Assembly: GCF_003952025.1 (NCBI RefSeq)
Contig: NZ_QXGI01000004.1
Coordinates: 186,001-250,000, forward strand
Direction: 5' to 3'
Length of the DNA: 64,000 nt
Source of the DNA: Bifidobacterium castoris
GTDB taxonomy: Bacteria; Actinomycetota; Actinomycetes; Actinomycetales; Bifidobacteriaceae
Shown here: positions 42,077 to 50,604 of the stretch, piece after piece
Position numbering within the stretch: position 1 is the stretch's first letter
How the letters are laid out: each line of letters opens with the position of its first letter
Position numbers and translations under genes: made by a program
Notes under the pieces: model-generated
The model's database searches: none
The model's input: the letters and a program-made list of their open reading frames with translations, nothing else
What the model was told of the DNA's origin: nothing

Positions 42077-43126
42077 ATGGCCGACATCACCTGGAAAACG
42101 ATCCTGACGAAGCTCGTGAAGGGCGAGCATCTGAGCGCCGAGGAATCCGCATGGTTCGTCGACGATCTCATGCAGGGCAACGCGCAGCCGGCGGCCGTCG
42201 GCGCCGTGCTTGCGACGCAGCAGCAGCTGGGTCTGACGGCCGACGAGGTCTCCGGCGCGGCGAAGGCGATGGTGTCGCACGCCGTGCCGCTCGACGTGGA
42301 CCGTGAATGCACCGACATCGTCGGCACCGGCGGCGACGGCGCGCACACCGTCAACCTGTCGACGATGGGCGCTGTCATCGCGGCCGCCGCCGGCGTCATG
42401 ATCGTCAAGCACGGCAACCGCGCGGCGAGCTCGAAATGCGGCGCCGCCGACTGCCTCGAGGCGCTCGGCCTGCCGCTCGACCTCAAGCCGCAGGCCGTCG
42501 CCGAGATCGCCGACGAGGTGGGCATCACCTTCGCGTTCGCGAAGACCTTCCATCCGGCGATGCGCTTCGTCGGGCCGGTGCGCGCCGCTCTCGGCGTGCC
42601 GTGCGTCTTCAACGTGCTCGGGCCGTTGACGAACCCGGCGGCCCCGAAGCACATGGCGATCGGCTGCGCGAACCGGGCGATGAGCCCGGTCATGGCCGCC
42701 GTCTACGCGGCGAACGGCCAAAGCGGCATGGTGTACACGTCGAACGAGGGACTCGACGAGATGGCGCCGACCGGACCGATCTCGGTGTGGGAGTTCAAGG
42801 ACGGTGAGGTCGCCGAGACGGTCTTCGACCCGATCGAGGAACTGGGGCTCGCGAAGGTCACGATCGACGACCTGCGCGGCGGTGAGCCGGACTACAACGC
42901 GCAGGCCGCGCGCGACCTGTTCGCCGGCAAGGACGTGCCGTTCCGCACGACGGCGCTGCTCAACGCCGCGTCGGCGATCGTCGCAGACGGTTCGCTCATC
43001 GACGCCGACGCGCCGCTTGCCGAACGCTTCCGCAGCGCCTACGCGATCGCCGAACGCGCCGTCGACGACGGCGGGGCGCAGGAGCTGCTCGACAAGTGGA
43101 TCGCCGTCGCGAAGAGCAAGGCCTGA
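42077..43126 (+). CDS. trpD: Anthranilate phosphoribosyltransferase
   Basis: This 349-residue enzyme joins anthranilate to phosphoribosyl pyrophosphate in tryptophan synthesis. The PRPP-binding GTGGDGAHTVNLST (~79-92), KHGNRAASSKCGAADCLEALG and the catalytic region AKTFHPAMRFVGPVR are present. GAGGAGAGGT precedes the ATG. It stands alone, away from any other trp gene, downstream of secA. The leader shows no obvious Trp-codon attenuator. Confidence 0.94.
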   Translation: MADITWKTILTKLVKGEHLSAEESAWFVDDLMQGNAQPAAVGAVLATQQQLGLTADEVSGAAKAMVSHAVPLDVDRECTDIVGTGGDGAHTVNLSTMGAVIAAAAGVMIVKHGNRAASSKCGAADCLEALGLPLDLKPQAVAEIADEVGITFAFAKTFHPAMRFVGPVRAALGVPCVFNVLGPLTNPAAPKHMAIGCANRAMSPVMAAVYAANGQSGMVYTSNEGLDEMAPTGPISVWEFKDGEVAETVFDPIEELGLAKVTIDDLRGGEPDYNAQAARDLFAGKDVPFRTTALLNAASAIVADGSLIDADAPLAERFRSAYAIAERAVDDGGAQELLDKWIAVAKSKA

Positions 43127-43133
43127 GCCGATG

Positions 43134-43172
43134 CGGCGCCCGCGCGGCCAGGGAGGTCAGACGCGGGCGCCG
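43134..43172. terminator. Hairpin between convergent trpD and membrane-protein genes
   Basis: Perfect 11-base arms (43134-43144 and 43162-43172) flank a 17-base loop. The right arm overlaps the last codons of the minus-strand gene. Confidence 0.6.
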
Positions 43173-43687
43173 TTGTCCGAATCGTCGTCGTGGATGACGT
43201 CGCGGCCCTCATGCTGCGCGATGAGGCCGCCCGCCCCGATGAGGATGCACAGCGCGGATGCGAGGCCGACGATGCCGACGACGTGCGGCAGGCAGGCGGC
43301 GACGATGACGCCGATGACGCCGACCGCGAGGATCGCCGCGCATACGAGCTTCGAGACGCGGATGCCCCTGAGCGACGGGTTCGGCGCCGAGAATCCCATG
43401 CCGTCACGGTCGAGGACGTCGTCGGTGTCGAGCCAGCTGCTCGTGTAGTCGCGCGGTCCGCGTCCCGCGCCGGTGAACGCCTCGTCGGACAGGTCGTCGA
43501 CGGTGAGCATCGCCTTCTTCTCCTCGCGCTTGACGTGGCGGTCGAACCTCTTCGCCGTGCGCGAGCGCTCGACATCCTCGAGCTCGCCTGCGTGGTCGTT
43601 GAGGAAGGTCTCCCAGTCGTCGCGTCCGGACGCATCGTCCCGTCGACGCGCGCCGCCGTCGTTGCTGCTATTGTTGAGGTCGGTCAT
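43157..43687 (-). CDS. Tail-anchored-type membrane protein of unknown function
   Basis: This 176-residue protein has a long hydrophilic, charged N-terminal part (D/R/K-rich; includes DWETFLNDHAGELEDVER and FDRHVKREEKKAMLTVDDLSDEAF) and two closely spaced hydrophobic helices near residues 120-165. No family is recognised. A TACAGT -10 (43695-43700, complement) lies seven bases before the ATG, so it is probably leaderless. It is divergent from the acyltransferase gene with only 48 bases between start codons. Confidence 0.75.
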   Translation of the reverse strand: MTDLNNSSNDGGARRRDDASGRDDWETFLNDHAGELEDVERSRTAKRFDRHVKREEKKAMLTVDDLSDEAFTGAGRGPRDYTSSWLDTDDVLDRDGMGFSAPNPSLRGIRVSKLVCAAILAVGVIGVIVAACLPHVVGIVGLASALCILIGAGGLIAQHEGRDVIHDDDSDNGARV

Positions 43688-43735
43688 GACCACTACTGTA
43701 GCAAGCGGAATGTGAAGCGCGTAAGGAGACTTCGG

Positions 43736-44452
43736 ATGCTGTACTGGTTTTTCGTCAAGACGCTCGGGCCGATTGCGCGGCGGCGCTTCAATCCGACGGC
43801 CGAGGGCCTGGAACACATCCCGCATGAGGGGGGCGCGATCATCGCCGCGAACCATCTGGCGGTCATCGACGACGCGCTGCTGCCGATGACCTGCCCGCGC
43901 ATGATCCACTTCATGGGCAAGGCCGAGTACTTCGAAGGCAAGGGCCTCAAGGGACGCTTCAAGAAATGGTGGTTCACGTCGGTCGGCGTCTTCCCGGTCG
44001 ACCGCTCCGGAGGATCCAAGTCGCTCGGCGCGCTCGAGCACGCGCGTGAGATCATCGAGAACGGCGAGCTGTTCGGCATCCACATCGAGGGCACGCGCAG
44101 CCCCGACGGCCGCCTGTACAAGGGGCACACCGGCGCCGCGCGCCTCGCGCTCGAGACAGGCTGCCCGATCGTGCCGGCCGCGATCATCGGTTCGCGCGAA
44201 CTGCAGCGACCCGGTCAGGTCATCCCCGGCAAGGGCAGCAGCAAGGTCGTTTACGGCGAGCCGATCGCCGTGGAGAAGACGCCGGCCGACGAGGTCACGC
44301 ACGAGCAGCTGCGCGGACTGACCGACGAGGTCACGCGCCGCATCGAGGCGATGAGCGGACAGGAGTACGTGCCCGAATACGCGCAGGTCGTCAAGAAGCA
44401 GATGCAGCAGGAGCAGGCAGCGATCGACGAGGCGGCGCAACCTGCGCGCTAG
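43736..44452 (+). CDS. plsC: 1-acyl-glycerol-3-phosphate acyltransferase
   Basis: This 238-residue membrane-associated enzyme of the PlsC family makes phosphatidic acid. The acyltransferase motifs NHLAVIDD (NHX4D; ~42-47), FPVDRSGG, IEGTRSPDG and the VPAAIIGS block are in order. AAGGAGA precedes the ATG. The frame is open far upstream, but that sequence is the antisense of the divergent membrane-protein gene, so it is not used. A hairpin terminator follows. Confidence 0.92.
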   Translation: MLYWFFVKTLGPIARRRFNPTAEGLEHIPHEGGAIIAANHLAVIDDALLPMTCPRMIHFMGKAEYFEGKGLKGRFKKWWFTSVGVFPVDRSGGSKSLGALEHAREIIENGELFGIHIEGTRSPDGRLYKGHTGAARLALETGCPIVPAAIIGSRELQRPGQVIPGKGSSKVVYGEPIAVEKTPADEVTHEQLRGLTDEVTRRIEAMSGQEYVPEYAQVVKKQMQQEQAAIDEAAQPAR

Positions 44453-44482
44453 GCCGCGCACCGTGCGTTGACGGGGCGCGAG

Positions 44483-44522
44483 AAGGGGCGGCGACGATGC
44501 CATCATCGTCGCCGCCCCTTCC
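44483..44522. terminator. Hairpin terminator between plsC and pknB
   Basis: Perfect 18-base arms (44483-44500 and 44505-44522) with a four-base loop lie in the convergent gap. It is probably bidirectional. Confidence 0.8.
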
Positions 44523-44566
44523 ATCGTATGGCCACGGCGTATCCGGGATGTGCGGATGTCCGCGCG

Positions 44567-46648
44567 TCACACGACGCGGATCGTCACCGTCGTCGGATCG
44601 CCGTCCTTCGTGCGCTTCGGCACATCGGAGCCCGCCTCCGGATCCTGACCCTGCACGCGGTGCAGCACGTCCACGCCGAGCGGCTTGTCGATCTTGACGT
44701 TGAGTCCGAGCGCCTCGAGCTCCTTCTGCGCGTCCTGCGTCGACTTGCCGACGACGTTCGGCATCTTCACGGTCTCCGGACCCTTCGAGACCGTCACCGT
44801 AACTGCGTCGCCCCAATGCAGCGTCGAGCCCGCGTCCTGGGATGTGTAGAGGACATGGCCCGCGGCGACGCTGTCGCTGTACTCCTCGTTGAACGTGACC
44901 TCGAGCTTGTCGTCCTCGAGCGTCTTCTGCGCGTAGTCCTTCGTCTGGCCGATCAGATCGGGCATCTGCACCGGCATCGGGCCCTTCGACAGCACGACGT
45001 CGACGGTCTCGTTGTGCGCGATCGTCGTGCCCGGACCCGGCGTGATGCTGATGACCATGCCCTGCGGCACGTCGAGCGACCATTCGTCGGTGTCGTCCGA
45101 ATGCTCGATGTGTTCGATGCCCGCCTGCTTGAGCGCGGTGAGCGGGTCGTCGGACGATTCGATGTCCTTGGGAATCGTCACCTGCTGGATGCCGAGCGAG
45201 ACGACGACCTTGACCGTCTGCTCGTGGCGCTTGCTCACATGCGCGTCGACATAGGCCGGATCGGTGGAGATGACGTCGCCCTCCGGCACGTCGTCGCTGT
45301 GGGCGCGGCTCACCTCGTAGTGGATGTCTGAGACCTTGAGTGCGCTTTCGTAGCTCTTCCAGTCGACGCCGGTGATCTTGCACGGCGCGTTCTGCTCGCA
45401 TTTGAGCCCCTCCGGCATCGGCATCGTGTTGTAGCTGCCGGGACCCGCGTAGTACCACCATGCCCAGGTGCCGCCGGCGGCGAGCACGGCGACGATCGCG
45501 ACGATGATGCCGACGATGAGTCCGACATGGCGTTTACGTCGCGGCTGCATCGCCGTCGGGTTGTCATCGCCGCCGAAGGGGGGCTCCGCAGTGGGGGAGC
45601 CGGACGCCGATGCGGGAGACGGCATCGCGATCGTGCCCGTCGGATCGTCGTTGCCGCGCGGCGCGGTGCCGCTGTGCATGCGCGCCATCGGCTGCGCGGC
45701 CGACTGCGGCTGAGCGGCCGCGGCGTTCGCGGCGAGCGTCGACATCGCCGTCGTCGGCTGCGCCTCAGGATCGTAGCGGTAACGCAGCGCGTCGGGAGGC
45801 AGCGTGCGCATGAGCTCCTGAAGGCGGTCGAGCGCGACCGACGCGTCCGCCGGACGGTCGGCGACGTCTCGGTTCGTCAGGCTTGAGACGAAGCGCGCGA
45901 CGCGCGGATCGATGCCGGCGCACACGGTCGCGACCGAAGGCACGTTCTCGTTGACGTGCTTGAAGACCATCGTCACCGGGTTGTCGGTCTGGAAGGGCAC
46001 GCGGCCGGCGAGCATCTCCCAGGCCATGATGCCGACCGAGTAGCAGTCGCCCTGCGGCAGCGCCTCGTTGTCGCTGATCATCTCGGGCGCGAGGTACGCG
46101 GCCGTGCCCAACAGCATGCCGGTCGACGAGAGCGTGGCCTGCGAGATCGCCTTCGCGAGGCCGAAGTCGGTGATCTGGACGCGGCCGCGGCTGTTGATCA
46201 GGATGTTCTCTGGCTTGATGTCACGATGCACGACGCGCGCCGCATGCGCGGCCGCCAGGCCGCCGAGCGTCTCGGCGACGACGCGCAGCGTCTCGCGCAC
46301 GCTGAACGTGCGCTTGCGTTGCATCTCGGCGCGCAGGTTGACGCCTTTGACGTATTCCATGACGAGGTAATCGAGGCCGTCGTTCTCGCCTGTGTCGTAG
46401 ACCTGCACGATGTTGGGGCTCGCGATCGAGGCGGCCGCGTTCGCCTCGCGGTGGAACCTCGCGATGAACTGCTCGCGGTACGGCCCCTGCGCGAGCTGCT
46501 GGTGCATGATCTTGAGCGCGACGTCGCGCCCGAGCCTGACGTCCACCGCCTGGTAGACGGTGGCCATGCCGCCGTCCGCGATCTTGCGCACGATGCGGTA
46601 GCGGCCGTCGACGAGCCTGTCCTTGGGCATATCCTGCGCTTCACTCAT
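44567..46648 (-). CDS. pknB: PASTA-domain serine/threonine protein kinase
   Basis: This 693-residue receptor kinase has a cytoplasmic kinase domain (~1-285) with GDGGMATVY-type loop, ALKIMHQ Lys, HRDIKPENIL, DFGLAKA and APEM. A proline/alanine-rich linker leads to one membrane helix (~375-395, HVGLIVGIIVAIVAVLAAGGTWAW region) and four extracellular PASTA repeats, the last two starting MPDLIGQTK and MPNVVGKST. PknB-type kinases sense muropeptides or lipid II and tune cell-wall growth and division. There is no FtsZ/PBP neighbour here; the prenyl synthase gene lies upstream. Confidence 0.94.
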   Translation of the reverse strand: MSEAQDMPKDRLVDGRYRIVRKIADGGMATVYQAVDVRLGRDVALKIMHQQLAQGPYREQFIARFHREANAAASIASPNIVQVYDTGENDGLDYLVMEYVKGVNLRAEMQRKRTFSVRETLRVVAETLGGLAAAHAARVVHRDIKPENILINSRGRVQITDFGLAKAISQATLSSTGMLLGTAAYLAPEMISDNEALPQGDCYSVGIMAWEMLAGRVPFQTDNPVTMVFKHVNENVPSVATVCAGIDPRVARFVSSLTNRDVADRPADASVALDRLQELMRTLPPDALRYRYDPEAQPTTAMSTLAANAAAAQPQSAAQPMARMHSGTAPRGNDDPTGTIAMPSPASASGSPTAEPPFGGDDNPTAMQPRRKRHVGLIVGIIVAIVAVLAAGGTWAWWYYAGPGSYNTMPMPEGLKCEQNAPCKITGVDWKSYESALKVSDIHYEVSRAHSDDVPEGDVISTDPAYVDAHVSKRHEQTVKVVVSLGIQQVTIPKDIESSDDPLTALKQAGIEHIEHSDDTDEWSLDVPQGMVISITPGPGTTIAHNETVDVVLSKGPMPVQMPDLIGQTKDYAQKTLEDDKLEVTFNEEYSDSVAAGHVLYTSQDAGSTLHWGDAVTVTVSKGPETVKMPNVVGKSTQDAQKELEALGLNVKIDKPLGVDVLHRVQGQDPEAGSDVPKRTKDGDPTTVTIRVV

Positions 46649-46733
46649 GCTTGATCCGTCGTATCCCTTACCCGAAGATGGTGTGCGGCCATGACGGCCG
46701 ATGACGTGGTCATTCTACATGGTGGTGTGCTGC

Positions 46734-47831
46734 TCATGCGCGCGCCGACTGAGGGATGAACCGCGCGCAGATCGCGGTCAGGCGCGCGTTCGCCTGGCCG
46801 TCGAGGCCCATCGCGTCGATCGCGGCGCACGTGCGCTCCCACATTTCGCCGATGCGCGCGTAGGAGCGCTCGATCGCGCCGGTCGAGCGCATCAGCGCCG
46901 TGACGCGTTCGACGTCCGACGCCCCGCGCCGGCGCTTCGCGTAGATGCGCGTGAGTTCGCGCGCCTCCTTCGGCGATGCGGCGCGCAACGCGTCCGACAG
47001 CAGCACCGTGCGCTTGCCTTCGCGGATGTCGCCGCCGACGGGCTTGCCGGTCTGCCTCGACGAGCCGATGACGTCGATGAGGTCGTCGGCGAGCTGGAAG
47101 GCGACCCCGAGAGGCCAGCCGATCGCCATCGCGTGGCGCGTCGCATCCTCATGGTCCATGCCGGCGGCGAGGAACGCGAGCTCGAGCGGCGCGATCGTCG
47201 TATAGCTCGCCGTCTTCCATCGGAACACCTCGTAGGAGGCCTTGCCGAGCCTGTCCGGATCGTTCAGTGGCATCCTCTCGATCGCCAGGTCGAGCACCTG
47301 TCCGATCTCCACCTCATGGTGCATCGTGGTGAACGCGCGGCGCAGCTCCCTCGATTGCGGGATGTCGAGCCGCTGGCTCGCGTCGTCCATGATCGCCGTG
47401 CAGGCTGTGGCGAGCAGATCGCCGAGCATGACTCCCAGACCCCGGCCGATCGCCTCGCTGTGCGTCGCTTGTTCGAGCGCGCGGTGCGCCGACGGCTTGC
47501 CTCGTCGCAGGTCGGCGTCGTCGATGATGTCGTCGTGCACGAGCGCCGCCGTCTGGAACACCTCGATCGCGCAGGCGATGTCGAGCATCGCGGCGCGGCG
47601 ATCCCCGCCCGCGTCCGGCGCGAGCAGATCATAGGTCTCGAGCGCGAGCAGCGCGCGCAGTCTTTTGCCCCCCTCGCTCGAGACGACGGCCTGGTCGATC
47701 GTGCGCTCGAGCGTGTCGTCGAGCTCCGGCGGGATGTCGGCCTGTCTGGCCAACCCCGCGTATTCGCGCACGAGCGCGCCGATTCGCGATTCGATCTGCT
47801 GCAAGTCAGTGGAGGGGCTCATAGCTGCCAT
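46734..47831 (-). CDS. Polyprenyl diphosphate synthase
   Basis: This 365-residue trans-prenyltransferase carries the first Asp-rich motif HDDIIDDADLRRG (~98-110), GKRLR near the N-terminus, and a second Asp-rich region LADDLIDVIG. It elongates isoprenoid diphosphates, probably for undecaprenyl or quinone-type chains; chain length cannot be read from the sequence. Start ATG 47831; ATG 47822 is also possible, and neither has a strong ribosome site. The gene is upstream of pknB on the same strand with an 85-base gap. Confidence 0.88.
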   Translation of the reverse strand: MAAMSPSTDLQQIESRIGALVREYAGLARQADIPPELDDTLERTIDQAVVSSEGGKRLRALLALETYDLLAPDAGGDRRAAMLDIACAIEVFQTAALVHDDIIDDADLRRGKPSAHRALEQATHSEAIGRGLGVMLGDLLATACTAIMDDASQRLDIPQSRELRRAFTTMHHEVEIGQVLDLAIERMPLNDPDRLGKASYEVFRWKTASYTTIAPLELAFLAAGMDHEDATRHAMAIGWPLGVAFQLADDLIDVIGSSRQTGKPVGGDIREGKRTVLLSDALRAASPKEARELTRIYAKRRRGASDVERVTALMRSTGAIERSYARIGEMWERTCAAIDAMGLDGQANARLTAICARFIPQSARA

Positions 47832-47926
47832 TCACCCACAGCGTTGCGACAATCGCCGGCGTCCCGCGGCGCACGCCCGGCCGTCTTCGACGACGCATGG
47901 CGCGGTGGATTCCTCCGGACGCGAAT

Positions 47927-47980
47927 TGTGGACAAGCGCACCGTCCGTACACATGCCCCGGCCCGGCTGGACACGGCCCG
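47927..47980 (+). ncRNA. Structured leader element before the DUF4192 gene (copy B)
   Basis: The 18-mer at 47938-47955 is identical to the one in the recA leader. Here TGTGGAC (47927-47933) can pair with GTCC and ACA downstream, again leaving GTAC bulged. CTGGAC follows at a similar distance in both copies. It lies about 120 bases before the DUF4192 start. Function is inferred from the shared position. Confidence 0.4.
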
Positions 47981-48082
47981 GCCCACGCGGCGAGAGTGGA
48001 GAGGCGGACGGGCTCGCGGGTCCGGCCGCGGCCGGCCGGTGCGGCCGGCGCAACAGGACCGACGGGACGAACGGAGGAGACG

Positions 48083-48841
48083 ATGGACGAGAACATCGAG
48101 ACGAACGAAGGCATCGAGGCGAGTGGCGCGACGGCGGACGGCGAGACGCGACGCGGCCCGGGGGAGGCGGCCGGGTCCGCGGGCGTGATGTTCGTCCCCC
48201 TCGAAGGATTCGAGCCCGACGAGGAACGGCTCGTCGACGAACGCGACGCCGCGTGCTGCGAGGCGCTGCACGAGCGCTACCGCGAGCGCTGCCGCGACCG
48301 CGGTCCCGGCGAGGCGACCGGCGAACGGTTCGCCGAGGTGTGCGCCGACTGGCTCGCATGGCTCGACGCCGACGGATTCGACCCCTTCGACTGCGAAGCG
48401 GACAAGCTGTGCGCGCTCGCCGTGCTGATGACCGATTCGCTCGCCTCGCGCGACGCGCTCATCATGACGCTTGTGGGATCCCCCGACGTGCATGACGCAG
48501 CGGATTTCGTCGGCTTCGCCGTGCATCCGCACGCGCCCGGCAACGCCGCGCGGATGGAGCGCGAACTCAATGCGGCGTTCGCAAAGCCGGAGCCCCCCGA
48601 CGTCGAACGCATCCTGCGCGGCGTCGAGATCTGCGAGCGCGCCGCGCAGATCGTGCCCGACGGCTTCGCCGCGCATCCGCTCGCCGTCGCCTCCTACGGG
48701 ATGTGGTGGATCGGCGACGCCCGCGCGCTCGGGACGGCGGCGCATGCGATCATGCTCGACGAGGGGATGCGCCTGGCCGGCATCATCCTGGCGGCGCTGC
48801 TGCGCGGCGTCGTGCCGCAGTGGCTGGGGCGTCGGCCGTGA
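48083..48841 (+). CDS. DUF4192 protein
   Basis: This 252-residue soluble protein matches the actinobacterial DUF4192 family of unknown function (DALIMTLVG and, near the C-terminus, HPLAVASYGMWWIGDARALGTAAHAI). The N-terminal ~50 residues are acidic and variable. GGAGGAGA precedes the ATG; the frame is open further upstream through the leader element, but that part is unlikely to be translated. It sits just before the principal sigma factor gene, a position seen in other actinobacteria. Confidence 0.8.
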   Translation: MDENIETNEGIEASGATADGETRRGPGEAAGSAGVMFVPLEGFEPDEERLVDERDAACCEALHERYRERCRDRGPGEATGERFAEVCADWLAWLDADGFDPFDCEADKLCALAVLMTDSLASRDALIMTLVGSPDVHDAADFVGFAVHPHAPGNAARMERELNAAFAKPEPPDVERILRGVEICERAAQIVPDGFAAHPLAVASYGMWWIGDARALGTAAHAIMLDEGMRLAGIILAALLRGVVPQWLGRRP

Positions 48842-48992
48842 GGCGGCCGGTGGCGTGCGCCCGGACGTGGAATAATCGTCCCCGCGACATGGTTAACTCA
48901 CTTAGTGCGCGACTTGCCCTTGCCGTAACTATGCCCTCACGGAGGGGCGCGGCCCGGGCGTCGCATGATCATGAGCGAGCAGGAGGAACAGT

Positions 48993-50447
48993 TTGGCCAC
49001 GAAGCGAACGGCGAACACCACGGACAAGTCGGAAGACAAGGACACCTCCACCGTCGAGGGCGCCTCCGCCGCGCAGGGGACGTCGGCCAAGCCGGCGAAG
49101 CGCACGCGCAAGAGCCCGTCCGCCAAATCGGGCGCGGGCAAGGCAACGGCGAAGAAGAAGGCCTCGTCGGCCCAGGACGAGGCCACGAAGCAGCCGCGCA
49201 GGAGCACGGCGAAGAAGAGCTCCAAGAAGGAGACGGCCAAGCGCTCCGCCCAGCCCGAGGACGACGAGGACGTGATGCTCGACGAGGACGACGAGCAGAT
49301 CGACGAGGACAACCTCGACCTCGACGAGGACCTCGACGCCGTCGACGGCCAGGATGCGGACGACGACGAGGAAGGCGAGGAATCGGAACCGGAGCCCGAA
49401 GAGGACGAGGAGGACGAGAAGAAGCGCGAGGAGCCCAAGGAGAAGGGCGCTTTCGTCGTGCGCGACGACGATGACGACGAGACGCTCGCCCCGACCGGCG
49501 CGAACCCGCGCCGCCGCGTCGTCACGACCGGCGCGACGGCCGACCCGGTCAAGGACTACCTCAAGCAGATCGGCCGCGTCTCGCTGCTCAACGCCGAACA
49601 GGAGGTCGACCTGTCCGAACGCATCGAGGCGGGCCTGTACGCGCAGCATCTGCTCGACACCGAAGGCGACGAGCTCGACTTCAAGCGCAGGCGCGAGCTC
49701 AAATGGGCGGCCGCCGACGGCAAGAAGGCCAAGGACCACCTGCTCGAGGCGAACCTCAGGCTCGTCGTCTCGCTCGCCAAGCGCTACACGGGACGCGGCA
49801 TGCTCTTCCTCGACCTCATCCAGGAAGGCAACCTCGGCCTGATCCGCGCCGTCGAGAAGTTCGACTGGAAGAAGGGCTTCAAGTTCTCCACCTACGCGAC
49901 CTGGTGGATCCGTCAGGCGATCACGCGCGCGATGGCCGATCAGGCGCGCACGATCCGAGTGCCGGTGCACATGGTCGAGGTGATCAACAAGCTGTCGCGC
50001 GTCCAGCGCCAGATGCTGCAGGACCTCGGCCGCGAGCCCACGCCCGACGAGCTTGCGCGCGAGCTCGACATGCCGGTCGAGAAGGTGCAGGAGGTGCAGA
50101 AGTACGGCCGCGAGCCGATATCGCTGCACACGCCGCTCGGCGAGGACGGCGATTCGGAGTTCGGCGACCTCATCGAGGACACCGACGCGATCGCGCCGTC
50201 GGATGCCGTCGCCTTCTCGCTGCTGCAGGAGCAGTTCCGTCAGGTGCTCGAGACGCTCTCGCCGCGGGAGGCGGGCGTCATCAAGATGCGCTACGGTCTC
50301 GAGGACGGCCAGCCGAAGACGCTCGACGACATCGGCCGCGTCTACGGCGTGACGCGTGAGCGCATCCGCCAGATCGAGTCGAAGACGATGTCGAAGCTGC
50401 GCCATCCGTCACGTTCGCAGACGCTGCGCGACTTCCTCGACCAGTGA
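48993..50447 (+). CDS. sigA: Principal RNA polymerase sigma factor
   Basis: This 484-residue housekeeping sigma-70 (RpoD/HrdB) has a lysine- then Asp/Glu-rich N-terminal ~165 residues. Region 1.2 ([16 protein letters not shown]) follows, then regions 2.1-2.4 ([20 protein letters not shown], then [12 protein letters not shown]), region 3 and region 4.2 with the helix-turn-helix [14 protein letters not shown]. It starts with TTG at 48993, fixed by AGGAGGA (48981-48987); the nearby ATG 48965 is out of frame. A hairpin with a T-run follows. Confidence 0.95.
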   Translation: MATKRTANTTDKSEDKDTSTVEGASAAQGTSAKPAKRTRKSPSAKSGAGKATAKKKASSAQDEATKQPRRSTAKKSSKKETAKRSAQPEDDEDVMLDEDDEQIDEDNLDLDEDLDAVDGQDADDDEEGEESEPEPEEDEEDEKKREEPKEKGAFVVRDDDDDETLAPTGANPRRRVVTTGATADPVKDYLKQIGRVSLLNAEQEVDLSERIEAGLYAQHLLDTEGDELDFKRRRELKWAAADGKKAKDHLLEANLRLVVSLAKRYTGRGMLFLDLIQEGNLGLIRAVEKFDWKKGFKFSTYATWWIRQAITRAMADQARTIRVPVHMVEVINKLSRVQRQMLQDLGREPTPDELARELDMPVEKVQEVQKYGREPISLHTPLGEDGDSEFGDLIEDTDAIAPSDAVAFSLLQEQFRQVLETLSPREAGVIKMRYGLEDGQPKTLDDIGRVYGVTRERIRQIESKTMSKLRHPSRSQTLRDFLDQ

Positions 50448-50472
50448 CGCCGTCCGGCGGACGGACGACGGC

Positions 50473-50501
50473 GCTGCGGCCCGCCCGGTACGGGCCGCAG
50501 C
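50473..50501 (+). terminator. Upstream hairpin after sigA
   Basis: Perfect 11-base arms (50473-50483 and 50491-50501) with a seven-base loop have no T-run. It may assist the terminator that follows immediately. Confidence 0.55.
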
Positions 50502-50508
50502 GGCACAG

Positions 50509-50539
50509 AAGCGCGGGCCATGCGGCTGCGCGCTTTTTT
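50509..50539 (+). terminator. Rho-independent terminator of sigA
   Basis: Stem AAGCGCG (50509-50515) pairs with CGCGCTT (50529-50535) and runs into six Ts (50534-50539). This is one of the few classic T-run terminators in the window. Confidence 0.85.
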
Positions 50540-50540
50540 G

Positions 50541-50563
50541 CATGACAGCCCTTTGTCATGACA
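50541..50563 (+). promoter_or_regulatory. CATGACA/TGTCATG inverted repeat before parE
   Basis: CATGACA (50541-50547) and TGTCATG (50554-50560) form a perfect inverted repeat around six bases, and the right half extends into TGTCATGACA. It lies between the sigA terminator and the parE start at 50605, and TTGTCA within it could act as a -35. A regulator site is possible but unproven. Confidence 0.4.
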
Positions 50564-50604
50564 GACGGGCGGCCGGACGGCCGCCGCAACCAGGAAGGCG
50601 GAAG

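Noticed and set aside
48965-48992. ATG upstream of the sigma factor gene
   Set aside because: It is out of frame with the sigma factor; the TTG at 48993 has the right spacing from AGGAGGA.
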